This document shows positions 1 through 8,371 of a stretch of 64,000 nt of DNA, piece by piece (position 1 is the stretch's first letter; every line of letters starts with the position of its first letter). The DNA comes from Acetohalobium arabaticum DSM 5501 (GTDB lineage: Bacteria; Bacillota; Halanaerobiia; Halobacteroidales; Acetohalobiaceae), in contig NC_014378.1 in assembly GCF_000144695.1 (NCBI RefSeq), forward strand, positions 2,194,043 to 2,258,042. Reading direction: 5' to 3'. The translations under genes were made by a program, and so were the position numbers. The notes beneath the pieces were generated by a model. The model saw only the letters and a program-made list of their open reading frames with translations. It had not been told where the DNA came from and made no database searches.

Positions 1-867
1 AATCTCAACCGCCTGCTTAAGCATCTCAACTGCTTTATCAGTCTCTAATACTTCATAATACAGCTGGGCTAAACGGTATCTACTCTCAGTATCACCAGCA
101 TCAGCACTTACTTTCTTTTCTAACTTAAAGATTTTCTGCCGCACCTTGGGCGTAAATCCAACTGCAAAATCTTCATTATCCAGTCCATCATTGATTACCC
201 AGTTTTGATAATTAATCTTCAAGATCTGTTCTTCATTTCTGTTCTCAACTATAATTAAATTAGGCAGCCAGATTTCATTCTCCACTTCCCGGTAGCCGTT
301 ATAATTAATTGTTGCTACCAGCTGGTCTGCTCCATTAAATACTTCAATTTTATCAATCAACAACCGCTCTTTTTCAACCCAGATTACCTGTCTGGTAAAT
401 TGATTACTCAATTCCAGCAAAGTTATCGGCTTATTATGTAAGTTAGTTTCTCCCAACAGCTTCAGATTATAAATATCCTCCAGATTATTCAACGGCTCCA
501 GATAATCACGCTGTCCTCTGAGAGGTAGAGCATTCTGCAGCAGAGAATAATCAGGAGGCAGATAAATCCAGGGCATAGCATTCAATAACCGGCCCGATGC
601 TGTCCCCTTTATCCGGCCGAAAGTATAAGAATTATCTGTTAGAGAACGCTGTTGATTCTTCATTATATTAGTCCGATAAGTAACAGTCTCTTCGGCAAGG
701 AAAATTTTCGATACCAATGAACCTTTAAAGTCCTTGATCTGATCAAAATTGGCTAAAATGCCTTTAATTATCCTATCAGGACTACCCTTCTGCTCCGATG
801 CAGCCAGCGGTAGATTAATCGTTATACAGAGTAAAACAACAAGAATTAGATTGATCAATTTCCGCAC
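1..867 (-). CDS. LolA-like outer-membrane lipoprotein-sorting protein with C-terminal TPR, partial
   Basis: The reading frame is open from a GTG at 867 to the window edge, giving 289 residues with the C terminus missing. An AAGGGG ribosome site precedes the start. The N terminus is a Sec signal peptide (VRKLINLILVVLLCI, then LAASEQ). The following region reads like the LolA/LppX-type lipoprotein-sorting fold, with motifs such as LKLLGE, VIWVEKERLLIDKIEVF and NYNGYREV. The last visible part (RLAQLYYEVLETDKAVEMLK) looks like a TPR helix pair. The family binds lipid-modified substrates or acts as an envelope stress sensor; in a diderm Firmicute an envelope location is expected. The exact role is unknown. 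Confidence 0.65.
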   Translation of the reverse strand, partial: MRKLINLILVVLLCITINLPLAASEQKGSPDRIIKGILANFDQIKDFKGSLVSKIFLAEETVTYRTNIMKNQQRSLTDNSYTFGRIKGTASGRLLNAMPWIYLPPDYSLLQNALPLRGQRDYLEPLNNLEDIYNLKLLGETNLHNKPITLLELSNQFTRQVIWVEKERLLIDKIEVFNGADQLVATINYNGYREVENEIWLPNLIIVENRNEEQILKINYQNWVINDGLDNEDFAVGFTPKVRQKIFKLEKKVSADAGDTESRYRLAQLYYEVLETDKAVEMLKQAVEI

Positions 868-892
868 CCGACCTACCCCTTTCTTATAATAT

Positions 893-2092
893 TTATTCTA
901 TATCAATTAAATCTTTTCCTTCACTATTCGACTGATTTAGCACAGCTTCAACAAAAGTAATAACCCCTAACTCTAATGCTGCTTCATCAAAATTAAACTT
1001 GGGATGATGGCCCGGATAGGAACAGTCAGGAAATTTGCCGGCTCCCAAACGGTAAAAAGCGCCCGGCACCTGCTGACAGTAATAGGCAAAATCCTCTGCT
1101 CCCATTGAAGGATGATCTGGTTTTGTAACCTGCTTGATCTCCGGCAGGCCACTGAAACTCTTTTCTAGACCGGTAACTAATTCATCATTACTGATCATTA
1201 CAGGATAGCCCCGCTTATAATCCAGTTCATAATCAGCCCCGTGGGCTGTTGTAATTCCCTTAATTATCTCTTCAATCTTATCTGGTAATTCTTCTCTAAC
1301 AGCTGGATCAGTACTTCTTACAGTCCCGGTAAGTTTGACCTGATCAGCAATTACATTATGGCGGTAGCCCCCTTCAATCTTACCCATCGAAAGAACCACT
1401 GAGTGATGCGGAGCTACTTTCCTACTGACTACCGTCTGGAGAGCAGTTACTATTTCAGCAGCTACCACTACAGTATCTACTGTCTGGTGCGGAGCAGCAC
1501 CATGGCCCCCCTCCCCTGTTACTACCAGTTCTATCTGATCAGCTGCCGCCGAAACAACACCGCTTTTAAGCTCTAGTTCACCGGTCAGCTGGTCGGTATT
1601 CAAATGGAGGCCGATAATTCCGGCTACATCCTCCAGCACACCTTCCTCAATCATCGGTTTGGCACCGCCCGGCCCCTCTTCGGCCGGTTGAAAGATAAAC
1701 CGCAGATTAATATTTAATTCAGCTCGAAACTGATCCAGAATAACAGCCGTGCCCAGCAGAATAGCTACATGTCCATCATGGCCGCAGGCATGCATCACTC
1801 CTTCTTTCTGTGAAGCATACTCCACTCCGGTCTGTTCTTGAATCGGTAAGGCATCCATATCAGCCCGCAGTGCTAACGTTGGTAAGTCATCCCCCAGCTG
1901 TAAATCAGCCACAACTCCGGTCTGGGCTACTTCTGTCTGAAAATCTAAGCCGGTCTCCTGTAAGATTCCAACTATCTTATCCGCCGTTTTATATTCCTCA
2001 AAACCCAATTCCGGCTGGCGGTGAATAGACCGCCGCCAGGCAATTAAATCAGATTCTAAATTACTGATCGCCTGCCTGATCTTATCTTTCAT
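893..2092 (-). CDS. M20 family metallopeptidase / N-acyl-L-amino acid amidohydrolase
   Basis: The product is about 399 residues, normal for the M20D aminoacylase/hippurate hydrolase/IAL-type group. It shows HRQPELGFEE near the N terminus, the metal-binding MHACGHDGHVA segment, EPAEEGPGGAKPMI-like metal/catalytic Glu residues (QPAEEG) and a C-terminal GAEDFAYY motif, the usual order for these di-metal amidohydrolases. It should be a cytosolic enzyme removing acyl groups from amino acids. I start at ATG 2092 because GGGGAG lies 6 nt upstream; an in-frame TTG two codons earlier is less likely. The gene follows the toxin-antitoxin terminator and so is probably transcribed separately. The acyl substrate cannot be told from the sequence. 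Confidence 0.88.
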   Translation of the reverse strand: MKDKIRQAISNLESDLIAWRRSIHRQPELGFEEYKTADKIVGILQETGLDFQTEVAQTGVVADLQLGDDLPTLALRADMDALPIQEQTGVEYASQKEGVMHACGHDGHVAILLGTAVILDQFRAELNINLRFIFQPAEEGPGGAKPMIEEGVLEDVAGIIGLHLNTDQLTGELELKSGVVSAAADQIELVVTGEGGHGAAPHQTVDTVVVAAEIVTALQTVVSRKVAPHHSVVLSMGKIEGGYRHNVIADQVKLTGTVRSTDPAVREELPDKIEEIIKGITTAHGADYELDYKRGYPVMISNDELVTGLEKSFSGLPEIKQVTKPDHPSMGAEDFAYYCQQVPGAFYRLGAGKFPDCSYPGHHPKFNFDEAALELGVITFVEAVLNQSNSEGKDLIDIE

Positions 2093-2123
2093 GATCAACT
2101 CCCCTTTCCCAAACAGATAACTT

Positions 2124-2158
2124 AAAAAAAGCTATTAATCTATACCAGATTAATAGCT
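2124..2158 (-). terminator. Rho-independent terminator behind the toxin gene
   Basis: On the minus strand a perfect 12-bp stem (AGCTATTAATCT paired with its complement) with a 5-nt loop is followed by a run of seven T. It lies just 3' of the EndoA-type toxin gene and separates it from the amidohydrolase gene. Confidence 0.9.
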
Positions 2159-2175
2159 CTTGAAATCTTTTCCAG

Positions 2176-2526
2176 TTATAAATCGATTAGACCAACGCTA
2201 ATCTCTAAAGCTTCATCTACATCTTTAACTATCTCTTCATTTAAATGAGTAACCTGCCTGCGCAGCCGCTTCTTATCAATGGTTCTAATCTGTTCTAAAA
2301 GAATTACTGAATCCTTATCTAAATTATGCTCATTAGAGTCTATCTCTACATGAGTAGGCAGTTTTCCTTTCTTGATCTTAGAAGTAATGGCTGCCACAAT
2401 TACAGTAGGACTATATTTATTACCTATATCATTCTGAATTACTAATACCGGTCTTATTCCTCCCTGTTCAGAACCGACTACCGGATTCAAATCTGCATAA
2501 AATACATCGCCTCGTTTGATAGCCAC
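2176..2526 (-). CDS. ndoA: EndoA/MazF-type endoribonuclease toxin
   Basis: The 116-residue protein matches the Firmicutes EndoA (MazF/PemK) family in length and motifs: [33 protein letters not shown], with the strand-loop segment that forms the RNA site, then [10 protein letters not shown] and a C-terminal ISVGLIDL. The family cleaves single-stranded mRNA at short motifs (UACAU in Bacillus) and is neutralised by the partner encoded just upstream. Translation starts at GTG 2526, two nt after the antitoxin stop, and its GGAGTG ribosome site lies inside the antitoxin gene, so translational coupling is expected. A strong terminator follows. The cleavage motif in this organism is not known. Confidence 0.93.
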   Translation of the reverse strand: MAIKRGDVFYADLNPVVGSEQGGIRPVLVIQNDIGNKYSPTVIVAAITSKIKKGKLPTHVEIDSNEHNLDKDSVILLEQIRTIDKKRLRRQVTHLNEEIVKDVDEALEISVGLIDL

Positions 2527-2528
2527 AG

Positions 2529-2804
2529 CTATTCACACTCCGCAATATTAGCTTCATACTTTGAAAAGTCTCTATTCTCTATCCTGATATTATCTTCTGC
2601 TATTTCTAAATTAATATTCCCCATTTCTAAATAGCCCTGCTTCATCTCCTGTTTAATCTCTTCTTTACGCAGCTCAGCAATATAGAGCTTCATAGCTTTA
2701 CGCACAAACTCACTGCGGTTTTGATTCTCTTGTTCGGCAACCCCATCTACCTTTTCTAATAAACTATCCGGCAAGCTAATCATTACCCGCTTTAGATTAG
2801 TCAA
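2529..2804 (-). CDS. ndoAI: EndoAI/MazE-type ribbon-helix-helix antitoxin
   Basis: This 91-residue protein has an N-terminal ribbon-helix-helix domain ([20 protein letters not shown], then [14 protein letters not shown], about residues 5-42). A C-terminal toxin-binding tail follows ([17 protein letters not shown] at 55-71, ending AECE), which resembles the Bacillus EndoAI tail. It should repress its own operon as a dimer and block EndoA. Translation probably starts at TTG 2804, because GGAGGTG sits 7 nt upstream and no better start exists. Its tail is closely copied by the tiny gene at 3011-3184. Confidence 0.9.
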   Translation of the reverse strand: MTNLKRVMISLPDSLLEKVDGVAEQENQNRSEFVRKAMKLYIAELRKEEIKQEMKQGYLEMGNINLEIAEDNIRIENRDFSKYEANIAECE

Positions 2805-2829
2805 ATTAACGCACCTCCGGCAGAATAAA

Positions 2830-2879
2830 ACTTAGTTAATAATAGTATATGATATTATATCCCGGTTTGTTAACTAAGT
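2830..2879 (-). promoter_or_regulatory. Candidate toxin-antitoxin promoter flanked by an inverted operator pair
   Basis: Two perfect inverted 10-bp arms, ACTTAGTTAA at 2830-2839 and its complement at 2870-2879, are 40 bp apart centre to centre. Between and overlapping them on the minus strand lie TTAACA (2868-2873) and TATACT (2844-2849) with an 18-nt spacer, a plausible sigma-A promoter. The spacing of about four helical turns places both arms on one DNA face, as expected for cooperative binding by a ribbon-helix-helix repressor. Function is inferred. Confidence 0.55.
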
Positions 2880-2960
2880 ATATAAAAAAATATATATCAG
2901 TTTGTCCTTAGTTTCTGCAATCTAATTTATAATATTCATCCAAAAGAATAATTAGCCAAA

Positions 2961-2990
2961 GGAAAAAAGAGACGCGAAAGAACGCCTCTA
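2961..2990 (-). terminator. Rho-independent terminator behind the small orphan gene
   Basis: On the minus strand AGAGGCG pairs with CGTCTCT (one G-T pair) and is followed by six T. It ends the transcript of the 57-residue gene and isolates that gene from the toxin-antitoxin promoter. Confidence 0.75.
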
Positions 2991-3010
2991 TTCTGTACAT
3001 ATGACTCTAT

Positions 3011-3184
3011 CTATATTGCTTTATAAGCTTCCTCTTCAGCTTTTAAGCCTTCTTCGGCTAACTTTAAATTAATCTCACCCATTTCATAATATCCCTGTTT
3101 CATCTTGCTAATTCTCAGCCCATCTTTAACTGAACTGTCTACATCTGCGGCTCTGTGCTGATCTGAATCCTGCCAATTGATCAT
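3011..3184 (-). CDS. Small protein resembling the toxin-binding tail of EndoAI, without a DNA-binding domain
   Basis: This 57-residue ORF is supported by a GAGGAGA ribosome site 7 nt before ATG 3184, a near-consensus promoter (3236-3265) and its own terminator. Residues 27-45 (KMKQGYYEMGEINLKLAEE) match residues 53-71 of the neighbouring antitoxin at 13 of 19 positions, but the ribbon-helix-helix domain is absent; the first 26 residues are polar and unrelated. The tail of EndoAI is the part that contacts EndoA, so this peptide could bind the toxin without DNA control. Alternatives are a decaying duplicate or a partner of an unlinked EndoA homologue. Expression is well supported; function is inferred. 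Confidence 0.7.
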   Translation of the reverse strand: MINWQDSDQHRAADVDSSVKDGLRISKMKQGYYEMGEINLKLAEEGLKAEEEAYKAI

Positions 3185-3235
3185 TAATATCTCTCCTCAT
3201 CAGGGATAGGAATAATGAAACTAATCTATACTACA

Positions 3236-3265
3236 ATTATATCCTACAGTTAATAACCATGTCAA
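3236..3265 (-). promoter_or_regulatory. Sigma-A type promoter of the small orphan gene
   Basis: On the minus strand a perfect TTGACA (3260-3265) and a perfect TATAAT (3236-3241) are separated by 18 nt. The start codon of the 57-residue gene lies about 50 nt downstream. Confidence 0.8.
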
Positions 3266-3318
3266 TAGAAGTTAATAATTCTTTTCCTTAAGTAGACAAA
3301 CAATTTTTGGTAATTAAC

Positions 3319-5562
3319 TTACAGAGCATAATAGTAGCCTTCATCTGTTACATATTCTATTAAACGTTCGTAAACTTCATTAGAAGTAATAGTCGAAGCA
3401 TCCCCGATCATAATTAATTTACGTTTAGCCCGGGTCAGAGACACATTCAGCCTTCTTAAGTCTCGTAAAAAGCCGATATTCCCGTACTCATTACTGCGGA
3501 CAAAGGATAGAATTATAACTTCCTTCTCCCGGCCCTGAAAGCCGTCTACAGTATTAACTTCTACTCCCTGTAAGTCCAGTTTATCATCGATTAACTCCAC
3601 CTGATCCTTATAAGGGGCAATTACTGCTATATCTTCTTCAGCAAAATCAAGCTGTTTAGCCACTTCAGCTATTTCAATTACTAAGTCAGCCTCAATAGGA
3701 TTTTCTACGGAAGTTGAATCACTCTTTGAACGTTCAGGAGCATTCATTCCCTGAGTATCAAAGAAAGCAATAGGCTGGTCAAAGACTAAAGCCTTCTCGG
3801 CCGGTCTACTGCCGTTAGGAGCCGAAACATCCAGATCAGCTAAAGTATGTCCACCGATGCCGTCAGCACTCTCCAGTAAACCATTATAAAATTCTCGGTT
3901 AGAAAAGTTCATGATTAAATCATTCATTCGATACTGTACTCTAAGCATCTGCCGAATTTTAGCTCCATACATATCGATTAATCGTTCAAATAAGGTATAA
4001 TTCAGTCCCTGCTGTTTAGCCCGTTCACTGAGAATAGTCGGCGGCAGCTGTTTATGATCACCGGCCAGAACAACCCGGTCTGTTTTAGTTAATGGAATCA
4101 ACACAGCCGGTTCCGTAGCCTGGGTTGCTTCATCCACAACCAATAGATCAGCCCAGAAGTTATCCAGAACTTCAGAGCCAGCAGTTGAATTAGTAGTACA
4201 GACTACATCGGCCGTAGATAACAGATCATTCACTGCTTCCTCCTCTAGCTGGTCCATCTCAGCAAATAAATCATCAATCTCTTCCTGTAATTCCAACCAT
4301 TCAGCCATCTCTTTGATCTTATCCAACGGAACTCCCCGGGCCCCAGAACCCTGCTGAGCCTGCTCTCTAATCTGTTGATTACTCATTCCTCTTCTCCAGC
4401 GGCCGCTGGGATGGGTCAGATCATCCTGCTTATCTAAAAGCTCATCTGCCTCCTGGCGCAGCTTAAGTGACTCTTGGTACTTAGGATGGTCCTCAATCAG
4501 ATAATCCAGAGTATGCTCCCGCAGCACAGGGGTTACCCGGACCGGATGGCCGACTCTGACTACTTCAACGTCGTCCCGGACCAGTCTTTCTACTAAATTA
4601 TCTACTGCTGTATTGGAATCAGCTGTAGCTAAAATATTCTTATCAGGTCCAATCTCCTGTCTAATAATTTCAATTGAAGTCATCGTTTTACCAGTACCCG
4701 GCGGTCCGTGGACTAAAAAGAAATCCTCAGCCGCCATAGCCTGTCTTACTGCCTGCTTCTGTGACTGATTTAAGTTTTGATTCTTAAATTCTACATCAGA
4801 ATCCTGCTCTGCAAACTCTATATCCTCTAAGCCCAGAAACTTATCACGCAGCTCTGCTAGTCTACCTTCAGCCTCTTCGACCTCTGTAATAGCATCTAAC
4901 ATCCGCTGAAAAGTAATATCATTTACATATAAATCTGCTCTTAATCCTTTTCCAAATATAAAGCCCGGTGGATTCTCATCAAAGACAACAGTAATTGAGT
5001 ATTTGGTCTTTTCAGCCACTGTTCCGGTTGGATTATCATCCCTCAGCGGCTGATTCTTGCTTAACATCACTAGATCTCCGACACTTATTTCACTGTCAGG
5101 CAGCTCTTCGCCGCGGCGCTGCCGCATAAACTTAACTACTTTCTTGCCGCCGAAGGCTTCACCTTGGTCTCGGCCGCGAAGATGTAGAATCGCCCGCCCT
5201 TTTTCTTCTCTTTCATAGCCGCTTAAATTCTTCATCTCCAGTTCATGTTTCTTCATCTCAGCCTCTCGCTCCATCTGTACTAACTGTTCAAACTCTGTTA
5301 CATAATCATTAATCTTATCTATCTTCTGTCTTATATCATCATCAATATAGACCTTGACTTCAATGCCTGCTACTTGATTCTGGTCCATAACTTCCACTAC
5401 TTTATCAGCTATACCTTCTTTAACTTCAACCAAAGCTGTACCATTAATAAAATCTATCTTTCCGATCTTATTGCCGTCCATCTGGACTTCATTAGTAAAA
5501 GCCCCTACAATATCGCCAGGTCCTACATATTGAGGTAGATTCTCTACTACAAGATTAATCAC
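3319..5562 (-). CDS. Superfamily 1 (UPF1/IGHMBP2-like) helicase with N-terminal DbpA-like RNA-binding domain
   Basis: The 747-residue protein has an SF1 helicase core: Walker A GPPGTGKT at about 286-293, the DEAx-type Walker B LLVVDEATQATEP, GDHKQLPPT (motif III), QYRMNDLI (motif IV region), NTVDGFQGREKEVI (motif V) and LNVSLTRAKRKLIMIGD (motif VI). This order is typical of UPF1-like 5'-3' RNA/DNA helicases. Residues about 4-72 (VGPGDIVGAF, IGKIDFINGTALVEV) resemble the DbpA RNA-binding fold normally found at the C terminus of DEAD-box helicases. A coiled segment (about 80-115) joins the two. Translation starts at GTG 5562 after AAGGAGGG. A role in rRNA or mRNP remodelling is inferred. Confidence 0.85.
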   Translation of the reverse strand: MINLVVENLPQYVGPGDIVGAFTNEVQMDGNKIGKIDFINGTALVEVKEGIADKVVEVMDQNQVAGIEVKVYIDDDIRQKIDKINDYVTEFEQLVQMEREAEMKKHELEMKNLSGYEREEKGRAILHLRGRDQGEAFGGKKVVKFMRQRRGEELPDSEISVGDLVMLSKNQPLRDDNPTGTVAEKTKYSITVVFDENPPGFIFGKGLRADLYVNDITFQRMLDAITEVEEAEGRLAELRDKFLGLEDIEFAEQDSDVEFKNQNLNQSQKQAVRQAMAAEDFFLVHGPPGTGKTMTSIEIIRQEIGPDKNILATADSNTAVDNLVERLVRDDVEVVRVGHPVRVTPVLREHTLDYLIEDHPKYQESLKLRQEADELLDKQDDLTHPSGRWRRGMSNQQIREQAQQGSGARGVPLDKIKEMAEWLELQEEIDDLFAEMDQLEEEAVNDLLSTADVVCTTNSTAGSEVLDNFWADLLVVDEATQATEPAVLIPLTKTDRVVLAGDHKQLPPTILSERAKQQGLNYTLFERLIDMYGAKIRQMLRVQYRMNDLIMNFSNREFYNGLLESADGIGGHTLADLDVSAPNGSRPAEKALVFDQPIAFFDTQGMNAPERSKSDSTSVENPIEADLVIEIAEVAKQLDFAEEDIAVIAPYKDQVELIDDKLDLQGVEVNTVDGFQGREKEVIILSFVRSNEYGNIGFLRDLRRLNVSLTRAKRKLIMIGDASTITSNEVYERLIEYVTDEGYYYAL

Positions 5563-5593
5563 TTAACTCGCCCTCCTTAATACCATTTTGACA

Positions 5594-5624
5594 TCAAAAA
5601 GTACACCCTATTAATAGGGTGTAC
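5594..5624 (-). terminator. Rho-independent terminator behind elbB
   Basis: GTACACCCTAT and its perfect complement form an almost loop-free palindrome, followed on the minus strand by TTTTT. It ends the acpS-nnrED-CBS-elbB transcript; the helicase gene starts just beyond. The A-tract on the other side could make it work in both directions. Confidence 0.85.
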
Positions 5625-5666
5625 CTTTGAGAAATTATATCAAAAAGATATTGGATAGTCAAAAAA

Positions 5667-6332
5667 CTAGATTAAATCCGCCATTCTAGCTACCAGCTTA
5701 GCTATCCCTTCTTCTGCTTCAGCAATCGATTCTGCCAGCATATAAGCCGGTGTAGTGAGAATCTTCAACTCATCATCAACTACTACCTCATCCACTGCAG
5801 CCTCAACATGGACTGCATCCAGTTTATCTTCAATATATTTAGCCGGCTCAGATGCGGCTCCTACAGTCACCTTAGGCTGCTGGTCAGTATCAGCTAAAGC
5901 ACGGGCCACTACCAACGGAGCAATACAGATAGCCCCCACCGGCCTGTTAGTTTCGATCATCTCTATTATTAACTGCTCTGTCTGTTGATTAATCTTACAT
6001 TCTTCCGGCATTAAGGCATAATTAGTCAAATTCTTAACTGCACCTGCTCCGCCGGGTAGGATTAAGCCATCAAGCTGATCAGTAACTTCAGCTTTAATTG
6101 TTCTAATATCGCCCCGGGCAATCCGGGCTGCTTCTACCAGTACATCTCTATTCTCTCGTTCCATCTCGTCGCCTGTCAGATGGTCTATTACCTGGGACTG
6201 TAATATATTAGGAGCAATCGGAATAATCTCCTGGCCATTTTTATCCAAATGCAGCATAGTCAAGACTGCTTCATGGATTTCAGAACCATCTTGAACACCA
6301 CAACCGCTCAGCAAAACTCCTACTTTAGCCAC
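5667..6332 (-). CDS. elbB: ElbB/ES1-type glyoxalase, class I glutamine amidotransferase-like fold
   Basis: The 221-residue product begins AKVGVLLSGCGVQDGSEIHE, characteristic of the ElbB (ES1/KNP-I) branch of the DJ-1/PfpI superfamily. The strand-loop LDGLILPGGAGAVKNLTNYA and the nucleophile-elbow region PVGAICIAPLVVARAL follow, with Cys in the expected position. E. coli ElbB has weak glyoxalase activity and was linked to isoprenoid synthesis; the true substrate is unsettled. The GTG start at 6332 has AGGAGGGA upstream. The gene is last in an operon with the CBS protein (10 nt gap) and a terminator follows. Confidence 0.88.
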   Translation of the reverse strand: MAKVGVLLSGCGVQDGSEIHEAVLTMLHLDKNGQEIIPIAPNILQSQVIDHLTGDEMERENRDVLVEAARIARGDIRTIKAEVTDQLDGLILPGGAGAVKNLTNYALMPEECKINQQTEQLIIEMIETNRPVGAICIAPLVVARALADTDQQPKVTVGAASEPAKYIEDKLDAVHVEAAVDEVVVDDELKILTTPAYMLAESIAEAEEGIAKLVARMADLI

Positions 6333-6342
6333 TTTATCCCTC

Positions 6343-6789
6343 CTAGTCAGCTAATAATTTTACTAAGTCGCCCCGGCTGATAATCCCTACTAACTCTCCA
6401 TTATCTATTACCGGGACTCGATTAATCTTATGCTCAAGCATCAATTCTACAATTTCATCAGTTGGTGTCTCCTGATTAACCGTAATCACTTCTTCAGTCA
6501 TTACTTCCTCTACTTGAGTACCGATCATCTTCTTAAACTCTTCTTCAAACTCACGTAGACTCTCTAAATAGATAATACTGTCCAGTAGATAGATATAATC
6601 AGGAAAATGCAGCTTCTTATCCCGAATGATTAAGTCCTGTTCCGTTATAATCCCTACTACTTCTCCATCATCATTAATCACCGGCAGACCGCTGATTTCA
6701 TTATCAGATAGAAGCCGGGCTACATCCTTAATTGTATCATCCTGATTAACAGTAATCACGTCTTCAGTCATTATATCCTCTGCTAACAT
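6343..6789 (-). CDS. Tandem CBS-domain protein
   Basis: This 148-residue protein is two CBS repeats: residues about 1-57 (MTEDVITVNQDDTIKDVARLL, GLPVINDDGEVVGIITEQDL) and about 92-148 (MTEEVITVNQETPTDEIVEL, VPVIDNGELVGIISRGDLVKL). They are joined by an acidic helical linker. CBS pairs bind adenosyl nucleotides and sense energy state; here no catalytic domain is attached, so it is probably a stand-alone sensor. It lies 7 nt after nnrED and 10 nt before elbB, in one operon. Its partner is unknown. Confidence 0.88.
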   Translation of the reverse strand: MLAEDIMTEDVITVNQDDTIKDVARLLSDNEISGLPVINDDGEVVGIITEQDLIIRDKKLHFPDYIYLLDSIIYLESLREFEEEFKKMIGTQVEEVMTEEVITVNQETPTDEIVELMLEHKINRVPVIDNGELVGIISRGDLVKLLAD

Positions 6790-6796
6790 ATTCTAT

Positions 6797-8347
6797 TCAC
6801 TCCTCCTGTAAATATCTAAAGGCCTGGGCTAAATTATCTATCAAATCGCCAGCCAATAGAGTATAAGTAGTCTCTTCCTCCAACGCCAAGTCTGCTGTTA
6901 AACCGTGTAGAAAGACGCCTAATACAGCAGCCTCATCTGCAGTTAAGCCCTGGGCCATCAAGCCGGTGATAATTCCGGTTAAAACATCACCGCTTCCTGC
7001 GGTAGCTAAGCCAGAATTACCAGTAGAATTGATATAAGCCCTACCATCAGCAGTTGCTATAACTGTTGCTGCTCCCTTCAATACAATAGTAACTTCTAAA
7101 TCCTTAGCCCACTTTGCTGCAGTTTTGATTCTATCTGCTTCAATTTCAGCAACTGAAGTACCTACTAGCCGCGCCATCTCTCCGGGATGAGGAGTCAAGA
7201 CTGTAGGAGCTTTCCGGTCTGCCAATAAGTCTAAGTCTGTAACTGCATTTATACCATCAGCATCTATAACTAAAGGCAGTTCTAGTTCGCCTAAGATATC
7301 ATGGAGAATATAGGTTATTTCTGTACTCCGGGACATACCTGGGCCGACGGCCATCACATCAGCTTCTCTACTCAAGGCCTTAATCCCGGCAAATGAATTC
7401 AGACTCAAACAGCTGTCCCGGGTCTCCGGCAGCGGCTTAGTCATTACCTCCGTTAGCTTCTCTTCCAGAATTGAATGTAAAGTCTTCGGCACACCTAAAG
7501 TAGCAATTCCGGCTCCGCTCTTCAAGACAGCCAGACTGCTTAATTTAGCAGCCCCCGTCATCCCTTCCGAACCAGCAATTACTGCTGCTTGACCGAAGCT
7601 GCCTTTATGGCTGCAGCTTGCCCGCTTGGGCAGAAAGTCTCGGGCCAGATCAGCAGTAATCCATTCCCGCTTTATCTGCTGGGCCTCTACTGCTTTGTCA
7701 GGTATACTGATATCGGCCACTTCCAGTCTTCCGGCATATTCAGAGCCAGGATAGACTACTAAGCCTAACTTCGGTAAAGCAAAAGTAAGAGTCACATCTG
7801 CTTTAACTGCTCTGCCGTGCGGCTGACCTGTCTCAGCATCCAGACCTGAGGGAATATCAACAGCTAAAACAGGAATCTCACTTTCATTGATCAAGCCAAT
7901 TAAATCAGGGAATAGCCCTCTTAAGTCGCCTTTGATTCCTGTTCCCAGCAAAGCATCTATTACTAAATCAGCCCCCGCCAATAGATCGGCTGCCTGCTCC
8001 AGATCATCCTCGGTCTGCAGCTCTCGGACTTCATAATCCAGTTTCTGTAGAATATTGAGATTTACTTCAGCATCTCCACTGACTGCTTCACTCTCGCCTA
8101 CCAGCAAGACTTCCGTTTCAACTCCTAAATCATCCAGCAGCCGGGCAGCTACAAAACCATCGCCGCCGTTGTTGCCCCCTCCGGCTAAAATAACTACCTC
8201 TGCCTCCTGATTATAATCCAGCATTTCCCAAGCAGTATCAACAACTGCTCTACCTGCATTCTCCATTAATACTACTCCCGGAATACCTAACTCTTCTATT
8301 GTCCTCTTATCTATCTGCTGCATCTGTTGAGCAGTAACTACTTCCAA
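6797..8347 (-). CDS. nnr: Bifunctional NAD(P)H-hydrate epimerase / ADP-dependent dehydratase
   Basis: The 516-residue protein is a fusion typical of bacteria. The N-terminal YjeF_N epimerase (about 1-215) carries AGGGNNGGDGFVAARLL and DALLGTGIKG. The C-terminal ribokinase-like dehydratase (about 225-510) carries KGSFGQAAVIAGSEGMTGAA, LTPHPGEMARL and the nucleotide/catalytic loop NSGLATAGSGDVLTGII. It repairs hydrated NAD(P)H in the cytosol. Translation appears to start at TTG 8347, preceded by a GGGGGGA site. It is 24 nt behind acpS, an arrangement common in Firmicutes and Gram-positive relatives. Confidence 0.95.
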   Translation of the reverse strand: MEVVTAQQMQQIDKRTIEELGIPGVVLMENAGRAVVDTAWEMLDYNQEAEVVILAGGGNNGGDGFVAARLLDDLGVETEVLLVGESEAVSGDAEVNLNILQKLDYEVRELQTEDDLEQAADLLAGADLVIDALLGTGIKGDLRGLFPDLIGLINESEIPVLAVDIPSGLDAETGQPHGRAVKADVTLTFALPKLGLVVYPGSEYAGRLEVADISIPDKAVEAQQIKREWITADLARDFLPKRASCSHKGSFGQAAVIAGSEGMTGAAKLSSLAVLKSGAGIATLGVPKTLHSILEEKLTEVMTKPLPETRDSCLSLNSFAGIKALSREADVMAVGPGMSRSTEITYILHDILGELELPLVIDADGINAVTDLDLLADRKAPTVLTPHPGEMARLVGTSVAEIEADRIKTAAKWAKDLEVTIVLKGAATVIATADGRAYINSTGNSGLATAGSGDVLTGIITGLMAQGLTADEAAVLGVFLHGLTADLALEEETTYTLLAGDLIDNLAQAFRYLQEE

Positions 8348-8371
8348 AGTATCCCCCCTTTTAAGTATTAT

